DNA of 64,000 nucleotides. Source: Verpa conica. Lineage: Eukaryota; Ascomycota; Pezizomycetes; Pezizales; Morchellaceae. The position numbers were made by a program, and so were the translations under genes. Below, piece by piece: positions 24,870 to 35,736 of this stretch (its first letter is position 1; every line of letters starts with the position of its first letter). The notes below the pieces were generated by a model. That model searched no databases, was not told the origin of the DNA, and saw nothing but the letters and a program-made list of their open reading frames with translations. The DNA lies in NCBI GenBank assembly GCA_033030425.1, contig JAUFSD010000001.1, positions 3,038,001-3,102,000 on the forward strand, in the 5' to 3' direction.

Positions 24870-27800
24870 ATGTCTGACGATATCCCCCCTGGTCTAAACG
24901 AGTCCTACACACACTACCTCGCTACAAAGATCCAGGCTCACCTCTCTACACCTACACCTAACGACTACCTCGCACGAAACATCATCAAGATCGCCCGTGA
25001 CCAGCCTGGTCCAAAAACGTTCATTGTCGCTGTCAAAACCCTCGGTCGCTACAGTGATGACTTCCTGGCAGATATCTTTGACGAGGTAAAGAAAAGGGAT
25101 AGGTACGATCAAGACAATGGCCGCGACTCAACGTTCAGCGCGCCAGAGAGGTCTACAGGGAGGGAGGAGCTTCCCGGTGGGCTGCTGGTTGCAAGGAGGG
25201 GGAGAGAAGACACAGGGGAAAAGAAGGAGAGTAGGTTAGGCCTTGACAGGCTTGCAAAGAGGATTAAACTGGACTTGGAGGGTGAAAGGGACGAGGAGGC
25301 TACAGGGCCAGAAGAGATCGAGAAGATCGAGTTCAAGAAACCGGCATTGCCTATTGGACGGCATATCCGAGAGCGGAGGGTCGATACACCTTCTCATGGG
25401 GGTGGACTGTCGCAAGCCGCGAGGGATAAACTCAATGCGCACCGTGCACGTCGCATTGGAGACTCTAGGGACAGGGACGACAGAAGAGACGACAGAGGAA
25501 ACGATGATGGCAGACGCTCAGACTACTCCTACAGAGATTCCCGTGATAGCTCCTCAAAATATACCCCCCAGAACCTCCGTCGCCATGACCCCACTCCCCT
25601 CCGTAACAATGACCGCTTCGCTAATGCCCGCCCATCCACCTCTCGCTCCTCCCGCTTCGGTAATGCCACCCCTCGCATGCCGTCTACATTTGACCGAGAT
25701 CTTGAAGACGGTCCGGCTATATCTGCGGAAGATGACAGCGCGTTAGATAGAGACTGGTACGCGTCTGACGAGCTGGGCCACGCATTCGGTGACGAAACAC
25801 ACAATCCCTTTGGGTCTGCGGATAACACCTGGGCCGACCAGCAACGCGAGCAGGCATTGTTGGAGAAGAAACAGGGGAAACGTATTAGTGCTAGAGCGCA
25901 GCAGAAGATGAAGGATGTGGATGCATGGGAAACGAACCGGATGTTGACTAGTGGTGTCGCACAGCGTACGGACTACAATGACGACGAACTAGATGACGAG
26001 GAGGAGGTACGGGTTCATTTACTCGTACACGATCTGCGCCCGCCGTTTCTAGACGGAAGGAAGGTGTTCACCAAGCAACTGGATCCAATTCCAGCAGTGA
26101 GGGATCCTCAGAGTGATATGGCAGTGTTTAGTCGGAAGGGGAGCACGCTGGTAAAAGAGAAGCGGATGCAGCGGGAACGTACGAAGCAGGCTCAGGAGGC
26201 AACAAATATCGCTGGTACTGCGCTGGGGAATGTGCTCGGCGTAAAGGACGATGATGATACAGATTCTGCAGCCGTTCTCGCAAACGATTCTGCCGAGCAC
26301 GACACTGGAAACAGTGGGAATAAGTTTGCAGAACATATGGCAAAGCAGAAGCCACAAGAAGGGGCGAGCGAGCTGACGAAAGGTCGTACATTGAGGGAGC
26401 AACGGGAGTTTCTACCTGCGTTTGCAGTAAGGGAGGAAGTGTTGAGGGTTATTCGGGATAATCAGGTTGTTGTTGTTGTCGGTGAGACTGGGAGTGGGAA
26501 GACAACGCAATTGACGCAATTTTTATATGAAGATGGGTATGGGAAAGTTGGTATGATAGGGTGTACCCAGCCTAGACGTGTGGCGGCCATGAGTGTTGCG
26601 AAGCGTGTGAGTGAGGAGATGGAGGTGAGTTTGGGGGGATTGGTGGGATATGCAATTCGATTTGAGGATTGCACTAGTGATGAGACTGTGATCAAATGTA
26701 AGCTTTTCTGACTTGGAGTTCGAATCAAGAATTAGATCAACTAACTATTATAGACATGACTGACGGAGTCCTCCTCCGTGAATCCCTTGTCGACCCTAAC
26801 CTCGACAAATACTCCTGCATAATCATGGACGAAGCCCACGAACGTGCCCTCAACACAGATGTCCTAATGGGGCTCATCAAGAAGATTCTCGCTCGCCGTC
26901 GGGACCTAAAACTCATCGTGACATCTGCCACTATGAACGCTGAGCGCTTCTCCCGCTTCTACGGAGGTGCACCTGAATATATCATCCCCGGACGAACCTT
27001 CCCTGTCGATGTCCTCTGGTCTAAATCACCATGTGAAGACTACGTCGATGCAGCTGTAAAGCAGGTCCTTCAGATCCACGTTGGACAAGGAACCGGTGAT
27101 ATCCTTGTGTTCATGACCGGACAGGAGGATATCGAGATTACATGTGATGTGATAGCAGAGCGATTAAAGCAACTCAACAATCCGCCTAAACTAAACATCC
27201 TTCCTATCTATTCTCAGATGCCGGCAGATCTTCAAGCCAAGATCTTCGAACGCGGTGAAGGTGGTGCAAGGAAGGTCATTGTTGCTACAAACATTGCGGA
27301 AACGTCTCTTACGGTTGAGGGAATTATGTTTGTTGTGGACGCGGGATTCTCAAAGTTGAAAGTCTATAATCCCCGCATGGGCATGGACGCACTCCAGATC
27401 ACCCCCATCTCACAAGCCAATGCTTCTCAGCGCTCTGGGCGTGCAGGGAGAACTGGACCTGGAAAGGCATATAGACTCTACACCGAGCAAGCCTTCAGGA
27501 ACGAAATGTACCTTCAAACGATTCCTGAAATCCAACGTACAAACCTCTCCAACACTGTCCTTCTCCTCAAATCACTTGGTGTTCGTGACCTACTGGAATT
27601 CGATTTTATGGACCCACCCCCGCAAGACACAATGACGACGAGTTTATTTGATCTTTGGGCATTGGGCGCACTGTCTAATATTGGGGACCTCACTGGGCTT
27701 GGTAAAACGATGGCTAATTTCCCTATGGAGCCGAGTTTGTCGAAGCTGATCATTATGAGCGTCGACTACGGATGCTCGGAGGAAATGTTAACTATCGTCT

Positions 27801-28626
27801 CGATGCTCTCTGTCCCTAGCGTTTTCTACCGTCCAAAGGAACGTCAAGAAGAATCCGACGCCGCCCGTGAACGTTTCTTTGTCGCCGAGAGTGACCATCT
27901 GACATTACTACACGTGTACACCCAGTGGAAATCAAACGGCTTTTCCGACCGCTGGTGCGTGCAACACTTCCTACAGCCGAAGGCTCTGCGGAGAGCAAAA
28001 GAGATTAGGAATCAGTTGATGGACATTATGAAATTTCAAAAGATGGAACTAAAAGGTTGCGGGACAGACTGGGATGTGATCAGAAAGTGTATTTGTAGCG
28101 GATACTATCATCAGGCTGCAAAAGTGAAGGGGATAGGAGAGTACACGAATCTAAGGACGAGTGTGACAGTACAGTTGCATCCAACGAGTGCATTGTACGG
28201 ATTGGGCTATTTGCCTGACTATGTTGGTCAGTATCCCCTTGAATCATAGTGCTTTTATGTAGTACTAACATGACAACAGTCTACCATGAACTCATTCTCA
28301 CATCAAAAGAATATATGTCGACCGTCACCGCAGTCGATCCCCATTGGCTCGCAGAGCTCGGAGGTGTCTTCTATAGCGTGAAAGAGAAGGGTTACTCGGC
28401 GCGCGAGCGTCGCACGACCGAGAACGAAATAAACAAGAAAATGGAAATTGAGGCGAAGATGGCGGAGGACAAAGCACGTCAAGAAGAGGATATCGCGAAT
28501 GCAAAAGCGAGGGAGGAGGCGATGATAGGACGGCCAAAAACAAACGTAGTAGCTAAGAGGTTGGGAACACAGGTGGGTGTTGTTAAGAGGCCGGCGACAC
28601 CAAATATGAGAAGGAGGGGCTTCTAG
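24870..28626 (+). CDS. PRP16: Pre-mRNA-splicing ATP-dependent RNA helicase PRP16 (DHX38 type)
   Basis: Three exons, 24870-26697, 26754-28226 and 28280-28626, encode 1215 residues, close to human DHX38. The first junction gives [17 protein letters not shown], the second [15 protein letters not shown]. The N-terminal half is charged and Arg/Asp-rich, as in Prp16. The helicase core has motif [11 protein letters not shown], Ia [14 protein letters not shown] in [17 protein letters not shown], and motif [14 protein letters not shown], followed by the winged-helix, ratchet and OB regions. Prp16 remodels the spliceosome after the first step of splicing, releasing Cwc25 and Yju2. The second intron has a perfect TACTAAC branch site (28263-28269) close to its CAG acceptor. 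The start is the Met in MSDDIPPG; an upstream in-frame ATG at 24756 gives an atypical extension. Confidence 0.95.
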
Positions 28627-29304
28627 AAGATGGGAACTACGTTGTATTATAGTAGAATATTTTTATGCGGAGGTAAGATAATGATTGTCGTTTCGTATAT
28701 GAAGTAGATTTTTCATGAGTGGGCGGGGTTAGCGATGAATTAGTAGTTCGTAGTTGTTTGGGGGTGGGGTTCATGACCTTGATTGGGAGTAATGGATAAA
28801 CTAGAATTATTTGATAGCTACATGTAGTATATAGAGGAGGGGGGCAACTACAGCTATTCAAGGCCCGAGTGATACTTTATGACGTATCACGTGAGGGTAT
28901 AGCCACTCGTAGATGGATGTTAATATCACGACTTAGAACTCCACTGTCACAATAATCACAGTTTAGGTGGCACTGAAGACACTACTCTAAAGATAAAGAA
29001 AATAAGTGAAATATATGATGTCTTCGTAGAGACGAGAGAAGGTATACTGTGGACCAGTCTAGTGGTTAGGGTTTATACGCTAGATATAGGTCACTGTTAG
29101 ACGGACCTTCAGTCCACAACCAATAAGACATCGTTTGTGTGCATAACAGCCATCCTGGCTTGTCCACAACCAGTCATCAAGCCTCCATAATATCTAGCTA
29201 CTAGTGCGCCAAGGCTTAAATACGCCACCTGGGCCTTAAGCGCCACATCGTAATATCTGTGCTCTACATACTTTATACACTCGGTTTATCAGAGTATGCT
29301 TTTG

Positions 29305-29925
29305 CCACACTAGCATACTCTTATAGAGCACCTACCATTATAAATACAAAGGATATGCCAAAATTTTAAGTCAGGGACAATTTTATGGCTATATTTTACT
29401 ACCTTCCCCCAAGTGTTGGCCGTTCTCAGATGTTCAGCTACTTTCTATAAGGGTATACTAAGGAAAAGTCGCAAAAACCTAAGGGTACTGTGGAGCACGC
29501 TAGGCGATATACGCTAGTCGGTAGATAGATAGATAGATTGCTCGTAACCTCTTAGACATACATTATCATCAGTCACACCAGCTTGCTAGTCCTGAACAGA
29601 AGCGAGCCACAGTACTCTTATAGGGCGGTACCATTTTCTTCCTATAATACCTCAGGGCTACTGAGCATTGTGGGCTGTCTCGTGTCACTAAAAGAAGATT
29701 GCAACTAAAATCGATGATGAAACAATATGTTCATCAAGAAAAGGGAAGACAACTATATTCTGATGATAACTAAACTAAGAGGAACACTATTATCTACGAG
29801 AGGAGAGGGTTGTGTAATCCTCGTAGGGGACAGGTGTCCCACTTGACTATGCCACTTGGCCTTCGTTACTAGCATGTGCCACAGCATACCCCTATAGAGC
29901 GTTTAACCTTATAGGGCGGGTTACT
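29305..29925 (+). repeat. Degenerate tandem array with TATAGAGC/TATAGGGC core
   Basis: Three related blocks occur at about 29305-29345, 29603-29640 and 29868-29925. Each has GCCACA followed within 10-20 bases by ACTCTTATAGAGC, ACTCTTATAGGGC or CCCTATAGAGC and then ACC. Spacing is about 270-295 bases, suggesting an old tandem array of units near 280 bases. Similar cores occur at about 19000, 34450 and 44455. Confidence 0.55.
29690..29905 (+). repeat. Dispersed repeat, partner of 54290-54475
   Basis: Aligns by eye with 54290-54475. The clearest part is TGTGTAATCCTC...GGACA then CCACTTGGCCTTCGTTACTAG and TGCCACAGCATAC here, against TGTGCATTCCTC...GGACA, CCACTTAGCCTTATTTACTAG and GTGGCACAACACTC there. 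Many differences indicate age. No terminal repeats or coding capacity seen. Confidence 0.6.
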
Positions 29926-30152
29926 ATTAGCTTCATAGGGCATCACTCAGTCAAGACATCACCTTCTCCTCTTAGATTGTTGTCGATCAATCAGAATGAC
30001 GACGACATAGGGTGCCAAGACGAACACTAAAAAATCGCACTATTTTTTCGCCCTGGATTTTTCAGCTTGGGGGCTGCATTAATAAAGTATATATAGTGAC
30101 CACCCAACTACACTCTACCGTTTTGATCTTTCTGTCCGTCATCCTACTCCCT

Positions 30153-31016
30153 ATGTCTACAAAACATCAAAGAAACAAAAAACTGGTTCTCTTCTCTCCA
30201 GGAGGAGGATACGTCATCCCTACACCAATAGGTATAGGACTCCCACATGCAAGAGAGCCAAGAATCCATCTCTTCTAGGCCTCTTGTTCCTTTCGGAAGC
30301 CCCCAAGTCGGGCGGTTCTATAATTCCACAGTTTCATTCACCCCAATACCCAACGGCGGGGAGGTTCCAGAATCACTCCCCAAACACCGGGTTCTTTTGG
30401 CCGGAGTATTTCCGTCATACCCAGAGGTTGACTTGGGCCGGCCTGGTTAAAGAATTGGCCTGGCCCGGACCTGACCAGATAACAGATTACTATAGAAAAA
30501 AAAAGGCTCGGGCCATCTAAATGAGTGTTGAGATAGCTCATACTATTAAATGGGCCGGCCCAAGTCAACCTCTGGTCATACCGCGCTGTAGAGGTGTACT
30601 ACCTCATTACTTTCGACGGTAGAACACCAACCGAATTTCATGGGACAGGAGGTACTCAAAAGGAAGAATATATCCCCGTGGGAACCATCGCCATGGGAGA
30701 CCATCTAACGATGTATTTAGGATTTGAGAGCACACAATCTGCAATGAAGGGATGGCTGGGGTTTACAAGACCCATGACACTCAAATATGATGCTCTCCCA
30801 AATTGTGAGAGAACCCAATATGCACCAGAGAGCACTAACATGACTACACCGCCCTCTCAATCAGCTACATATGCACGAATAAAGGCACCGGCCTGGGCCC
30901 TCAAATACATTCAACAAGTAAATTACTCTTGGAATACAATGACTGTAAACTTGTTAATCGAGGAATCGTGGGAGTTTTTAAAGACTGAGCGAAACCTTTA
31001 CTCTGATTCGCCTTGA
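30153..31016 (+). pseudogene. Unrecognised gene interrupted by a hAT-type MITE
   Basis: A likely former gene with a TATATATAG box about 60 bases before an ATG at 30153. The first frame reads MSTKHQRNKKLVLFSPGGGY and stops at 30276-30278. A second frame (from about 30247) carries FGSPQVGRFYNSTVSFTP up to a 153-base element at 30422-30574. Joining the host sequence across the element and one copy of its target duplication puts FPSY in frame with RAVEVYYLITFDGRTPTEF, continuing to a TGA at 31014-31016. The downstream part (KEEYIPVGTIAMGDHL, LGFESTQSAMKGWLGFTRP) is protein-like but I do not recognise it. A frameshift or unseen intron is also needed near 30232-30285. Function unknown. Confidence 0.6.
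30414..30582. mobile_element. hAT-type MITE, 153 bp, with 8-bp target duplication
   Basis: The element spans 30422-30574. Its ends are perfect 22-base inverted repeats, starting CAGAGGTTGACTTGG and ending with the reverse complement. It is flanked on both sides by GTCATACC (30414-30421 and 30575-30582). An 8-bp target duplication and a CAGAG terminus are hallmarks of the hAT superfamily. The interior has no coding capacity, so it is non-autonomous. Perfect ends and duplication indicate recent insertion. Confidence 0.93.
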
Positions 31017-32182
31017 GAATAGACAGAATCCAAAAACTAAATAAGTAAAATCTTTAGCAAACCCCTGCGCATAATAAAGCACCCAAGAAACGTCCACCAT
31101 CCTCTTCACCTCCGTAAAAACTCAAAAGAGTCTGTACCATTGCTATGAACTTCGAAACAGAATTCTCTAAATATTCCAATTAACAGTCGTAAGGTATTAT
31201 TAAAATACTCGATAATATTACCATCTTTGTGTGGCTTAGAAATACTCATAGTCCCCATACTTCTAGGCTAGAGACATTGTTTCCGGTGTCGAGAATTACG
31301 GATCAATCCATGTAGAAATTACTGCGATAGGAGATTCCGGGATCTCCAGGCTCAGATCTTCCAGAAGTCGGGCTTTGAGTGCCTCACTAGTAGCTGCATA
31401 GTCACAGGATCATTTCATGTAGTGGAGTGAGGAAGGCTGTTAATTACTACATTCTCCGGTACATCTTTGAATTGTGTATCTATGTATTTTTTTTTTATAT
31501 ATTCTTAAATATAATACCGATCGAACCACCCTTTATAGTCAATCTAATCAATATACAAAAAGATCTGCACCCTGTCAGTTATGTGTGATCTCAACCCTAA
31601 CCCCGACCCCCATACTAACTTCCCTGAGCTTAACTTCCATGATCTCAATAGCTGTGACCTTGACCTCTAAGAAAAGCGAAAATAAGCAGTGTATTAATTA
31701 ACACTATAAAATAGACTACTTGATCTCCCTTCGATTATCCAACCGTGGTAAAGTGAAATTTAGTGTTTGTTGTACAAATAACTCTAACCGTCTAGTATAA
31801 TTGACTGGAAAGCATAAGAAAATACTTGGTTGCTACTGGCCTATTACTAAGAATCTATATAATCGGAATACTGAAGAATTAGCCAAACTGATTGGCAGCT
31901 AGCTAATACCACTAGCCAATGGCATACTTGCATAACTCTGTACTCTAAACCTCCCAGAGCTACATGAGCCAATAGACAACCCCGAAATTTCAACAGTCTC
32001 ACAATTAAGCTTTTGTAGATAGAATTTAAATTAATTTATCATTACGTAATAAAATGCCAAATGTAGAGGCCGGACCATTACATATCCCAACATACAGAAT
32101 ACATATCACTTCAAATCATACACATTACCACCTAAAACCCACACATACATTCATTCACCCCTACTCCTCCAGAGCTCAAAAC
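31017..32182. other. AT-rich intergenic region
   Basis: About 1.2 kb, AT-rich, without a supported gene. A T-run at 31490-31497 and the 3' flank of the metallo-hydrolase gene (32040-32182, with ACACATTACC and CATACA runs) are the only visible features. Confidence 0.45.
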
Positions 32183-33223
32183 TTAAAATCTCAAACCAGC
32201 AGGACCCAAATAACCCCAGTCAAGTCTGACAGCCTCGATCATCTTGTAGCAGTTCAAAGGCGCATAGACATCTGCTCCTCCTAGTACACCGACCCACTTC
32301 TGGTTCATTGGGATGACACACTGCTCGGTAACCCACTCTCCGTATGCACTGGTAGCTGCCCATGAGTTTCCTGGGTTTGCTGCAACAGCCGGGGCAACAA
32401 TGGCTGGGTACTGCGAAGTGCTGTTGTTGACGGCATCGATACAGATCTGCTTAAGATCAAGGACATACTCCTTCTGGACCTCGACGTCTTTGCGGTTTCC
32501 GAGACGTGAGACGTGACCACCGATATAGTACTCAAAGTCATACTCGAGGATCTGGTCGTGGGCAGTTGTCCAGCCGGGAATGAACTCAGATGCACCAAGC
32601 TCACCGAAAGGAGCCCAGCCTGGGAAAATGACGTCGATGAGAGCGACAACCTTAACTGCAGGGACATAGATGAAGATGTTGCCAACTGCGTGGTTATCAC
32701 CCTTGTATGATAGCTCGATAGTCTGGTTACCGACACACAATTCCATGTGCTTCTCGAAGGTCACGGTTGGAACAGGAACTTGGATGGGGCCCTTGTTTAA
32801 GACCTCGATTATCCTCTCCTTTGATTGCTCTTGGGCGATGAAGGTGACATCGCTATCATTCCATAGAGATGCTCCCTGTGCATGATCGGCATGCGCATGG
32901 GAATAGACGAAGTGGGTGACAGGGATATCAGTCACATTGCCAATTGCATATTGACACTTGCGGCCAAGTAGAGGAGGGCAGTCCATCACAATCACACCCT
33001 TATCAGAGACCACGAACCACGACTGGTACTCCCCACCAAGGATTGCGTAGACTCCCTTACCGAGGTGCTGTGTAAGATAGCCCTCTACAGGTATGACAGG
33101 ACCTCTGGCAGTTGCTGGGAGAGGAGCCCATTGTGTAGAGTTGGCAGTGTCGGGGAAGTTAGGGCAATGAGCCAGAGCAGCACCGAAGAGGGCGAAAGTA
33201 GCGGAGAGGAATGAAAGACGCAT
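32183..33223 (-). CDS. Secreted metallo-beta-lactamase-fold hydrolase
   Basis: A single-exon gene of 346 residues. The ATG at 33223 is chosen because it begins a clean signal peptide (MRLSFLSATFALFGAALA). The metal-binding signature HxHxDH is present as SHAHADHAQG at about residues 125-135, preceded by VSDKGVIVMDCPP, typical of the beta-lactamase fold, and followed by GDNHAVGNIFIYVPAVKVVA with a third-site His and LIDVIFPGW with the bridging Asp region; HVSRLGNRKD near residue 250 supplies the last His. Several N-glycosylation sequons (NST, NDS, NNST) fit secretion. Such secreted MBL-fold proteins occur across fungi; the substrate is unknown. A TATA box lies about 105 bases upstream. Confidence 0.87.
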   Translation of the reverse strand: MRLSFLSATFALFGAALAHCPNFPDTANSTQWAPLPATARGPVIPVEGYLTQHLGKGVYAILGGEYQSWFVVSDKGVIVMDCPPLLGRKCQYAIGNVTDIPVTHFVYSHAHADHAQGASLWNDSDVTFIAQEQSKERIIEVLNKGPIQVPVPTVTFEKHMELCVGNQTIELSYKGDNHAVGNIFIYVPAVKVVALIDVIFPGWAPFGELGASEFIPGWTTAHDQILEYDFEYYIGGHVSRLGNRKDVEVQKEYVLDLKQICIDAVNNSTSQYPAIVAPAVAANPGNSWAATSAYGEWVTEQCVIPMNQKWVGVLGGADVYAPLNCYKMIEAVRLDWGYLGPAGLRF

Positions 33224-33326
33224 CTTTGGGGATTTGCAGCAGTAGAGAATTGCAGTAGTAGTGGAGAGAGGAATGGAGCTGATGCTACTGATGGTGCTGT
33301 GACAAGAGGTGGGCGAAGAGTGGTAT

Positions 33327-33336
33327 CTATATATGA
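33327..33336 (-). promoter_or_regulatory. TATA box of the metallo-hydrolase gene
   Basis: On the minus strand the sequence reads TCATATATAG, about 105 bases upstream of the start codon at 33223. Its position and match suit a core promoter element. The intervening leader is CT-rich, common in fungal leaders. Confidence 0.5.
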
Positions 33337-35481
33337 TTTTGAGCAACTGTTTGTATCTCAATGTGGATACTAGCGGGGCAAAAAATAGGCTTAGCGGAAG
33401 GCCACACAGGGCGCCGGGGCTGGAGAGATCCGTACTCACACTGGTCTTACATGCTGCCCGAGAGACATCGTGTTCAAGAAAAACAGGGGGGGGACGCACG
33501 GTGGCTCATTAGAGTAAAAACCCGCCTAGTAACCCCAAATAAGGGAGACAACAAGCCACTATTCCTGCTTTTGCGAAGGCTTCCATTATCAAATATGTAA
33601 TATTATTGAGTATACGGGCAAAATACATGCCCCCGCGATTAACCCCTCCCTGGAGAGCAAGTATAAACTACTGCAGATTATCTCGCCTGCTCCCCGGCCT
33701 TATCGATGTGGGCAAGTGCTTGTTGTGTTGTCCATGATGCTGTGTGATAGCGTTAAACGGGACGTCCCCTGCCAAGGTACATCCCAGACATAATCCTTCC
33801 TAATAAAATGAACCAGATGCGTCCTTGTCTTCCAAGAAAAGCAGAGAGAAAGGGGTGGAGCAGTGTTTTGACGCTATATCCCCACTTTTGGTAATAGTTG
33901 TTTGTTATTTGCCCCATCCGAGTGTTTCTAGGTGAATCTGTCTTCCCAAGACACCCCACTCGAACTTTAAGACACGGTACGGGAAACCGGGAAACCGGGA
34001 AACACGGAGGAGGCCTAGCTAGTTGCACTTGGAAAGGAAGAGTAAGACTCTCATGATAACAATACCCCCCTTGCAGTTGGGGTTCCGATGACATACAGTC
34101 GGATACGGCGGTGTGGTCAGATAGATAGGGGGCACACTTGGCAGCAACTGCCAATGGGCTAGCCCGTGTACTAGGGGTAAGGGATACGGGGGGAGCCGCT
34201 GATCATCAGCGATCGACAAATACAATATTAACCTTCGATCAACAGACACTCAAAGAGGTAAGATGCTCGATTGTTCCTGCATCAACCAGGGCGTAAGCGA
34301 GGCCGTGCTTGCCAAGGAAGCGTAACAGTGAGTTGGGCGATCCTACAGGCCAGAGGAGAAGCGAAAAGTCTATTCAAAGCAGCTAATTATAATCGCTGAC
34401 AGCCTCAATTCGGTTACGTAACAGGGCTGAGCTTGCAGTCTAGGCACTTTTTATAGGGCATTCTAGCCCCCTACTCAGCATTTACTGTTTACAGAGACAA
34501 TATTTGTTTTCGCGATAACCTTCGGAGGACAGGCGAAACCCCGGGAGAGGAAAGTGTCTTTGATTTGGGACTCAGTGCCATCCAAGCATCCCCGGGTGGT
34601 GAGGTTTGACGTAGAAGCTACCCGCTACACACTTAGCCAAGCCAGTTGTGTAACACAAGATTGGAAAAGGAGGGCAAACAGGACTCGTATAGATCCCGTT
34701 TTGAAACACTTGCAGCAACTATTATAATCAGCCCCAAAATCTGGGGATCACGATACCGCTGAAGCTCCCGTAATTACAGGCTGAGTGTGTTGGCACTTTT
34801 TCTTGGTGGTTTCGGTGAGTGTACCAAAAAAGAAAAGCACTTTTTCTTCCATTCTGCACTTCGTGTGCTTATGATAGCTCCTCAGCCGCAAATCAGATAA
34901 AAATATAGAGTACTAGCCGAATGCAGCCCTGTCAATGAAATATTCCGGTGCAGTTTTTCATGCCCTCCCAAGGCAGCAACGGTAAGAAAATTGCACATTG
35001 TACACGTTCAGCAGGCCATTCCTACTATATTTACATATAGCTAGTAACTCTAATTCGGTTCTAGCCTAACAGCTCTAGCTAGTGGGATAGTAATTATTTA
35101 AGCGGGTAGGCTGATCCTTCTATATAGCTTTTATTCCTAAAACTACATATTAATAAATTCCTTAATTGGATGCACCATGCATCTACCCCTCACACGAGCT
35201 ATAATACTTCAACCATCAGGCCTGATAAGAACAGAGAAAGTTGACTTGAAATATAACGTAAGATATATTAGGCCTAAGGAATTTAGAGTCTTGTCCATGA
35301 CACGATAGCCTTGTAGCTGCACGCGATGAAAATATGATGCACAAAAAACAAGAACCAAAGAAATGCGCTGTGCTGTGCCCTCATGGCACTGCACTGCACT
35401 TGGCGAAAGATAAAAAAAAACTCGCCTCATGATACCTTCGGAAAAAAAATACGGCCCGCCAGTGTGACTCTAGCAAAGGGT

Positions 35482-35736
35482 TCATTCAGCAAGCTCCCTT
35501 ATCTCCTCGCCGTGGTGTTCTGAGGTTGATTTGATCAGCGCATTCCAGTCGGTGTCATATGGGCACCCTGTTTCGCTAAAGTGTTGATCGCCAAGTGCAA
35601 GCCGTACATACGCACGGTCCACTCGCTTGGACATGTGTTTATTAAGCATTAGCAGGTACAGGAGCTTTCTCTTTCGGGCTGCCCAGTAGTTACCATATAG
35701 GTGAGCTGTTAGACATATTCTCACGGGCGCATTCAA
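35482..35736 (-). CDS. Small hypothetical ORF or gene remnant
   Basis: An 84-residue frame with protein-like composition: YGNYWAARKRKLLYLLMLNK, then RAYVRLALGDQHFSETG and a charged tail. The upstream junction AAATCAG just before the ATG could be a splice acceptor, so this may be the last exon of a longer or decayed gene. I do not recognise the family. No upstream exon was found, and the surrounding DNA is otherwise non-coding. Low confidence. Confidence 0.25.
   Translation of the reverse strand: MNAPVRICLTAHLYGNYWAARKRKLLYLLMLNKHMSKRVDRAYVRLALGDQHFSETGCPYDTDWNALIKSTSEHHGEEIRELAE

Larger units (their letters stand above)
28627..30152. other. Repeat-rich intergenic region
   Basis: No gene is supported over 1.5 kb. 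The stretch marks the change from housekeeping to accessory DNA. It holds a CCGAGTGATAC motif at 28865, a degenerate series of GCCACA...CTTATAGRGC blocks (about 29305-29925), a short GATA run (29522-29536), and one copy of a dispersed repeat (about 29690-29905) whose partner ends at 54475. A TATATATAG box at about 30090 precedes the broken gene that follows. Confidence 0.5.

Noticed and set aside
29040..29125. Possible tRNA-derived SINE head (TCTAGTGGTTAGGG followed by GGACCTTCAGTCC)
   Set aside because: Suggestive but neither a full tRNA fold nor a second copy was found in the window.
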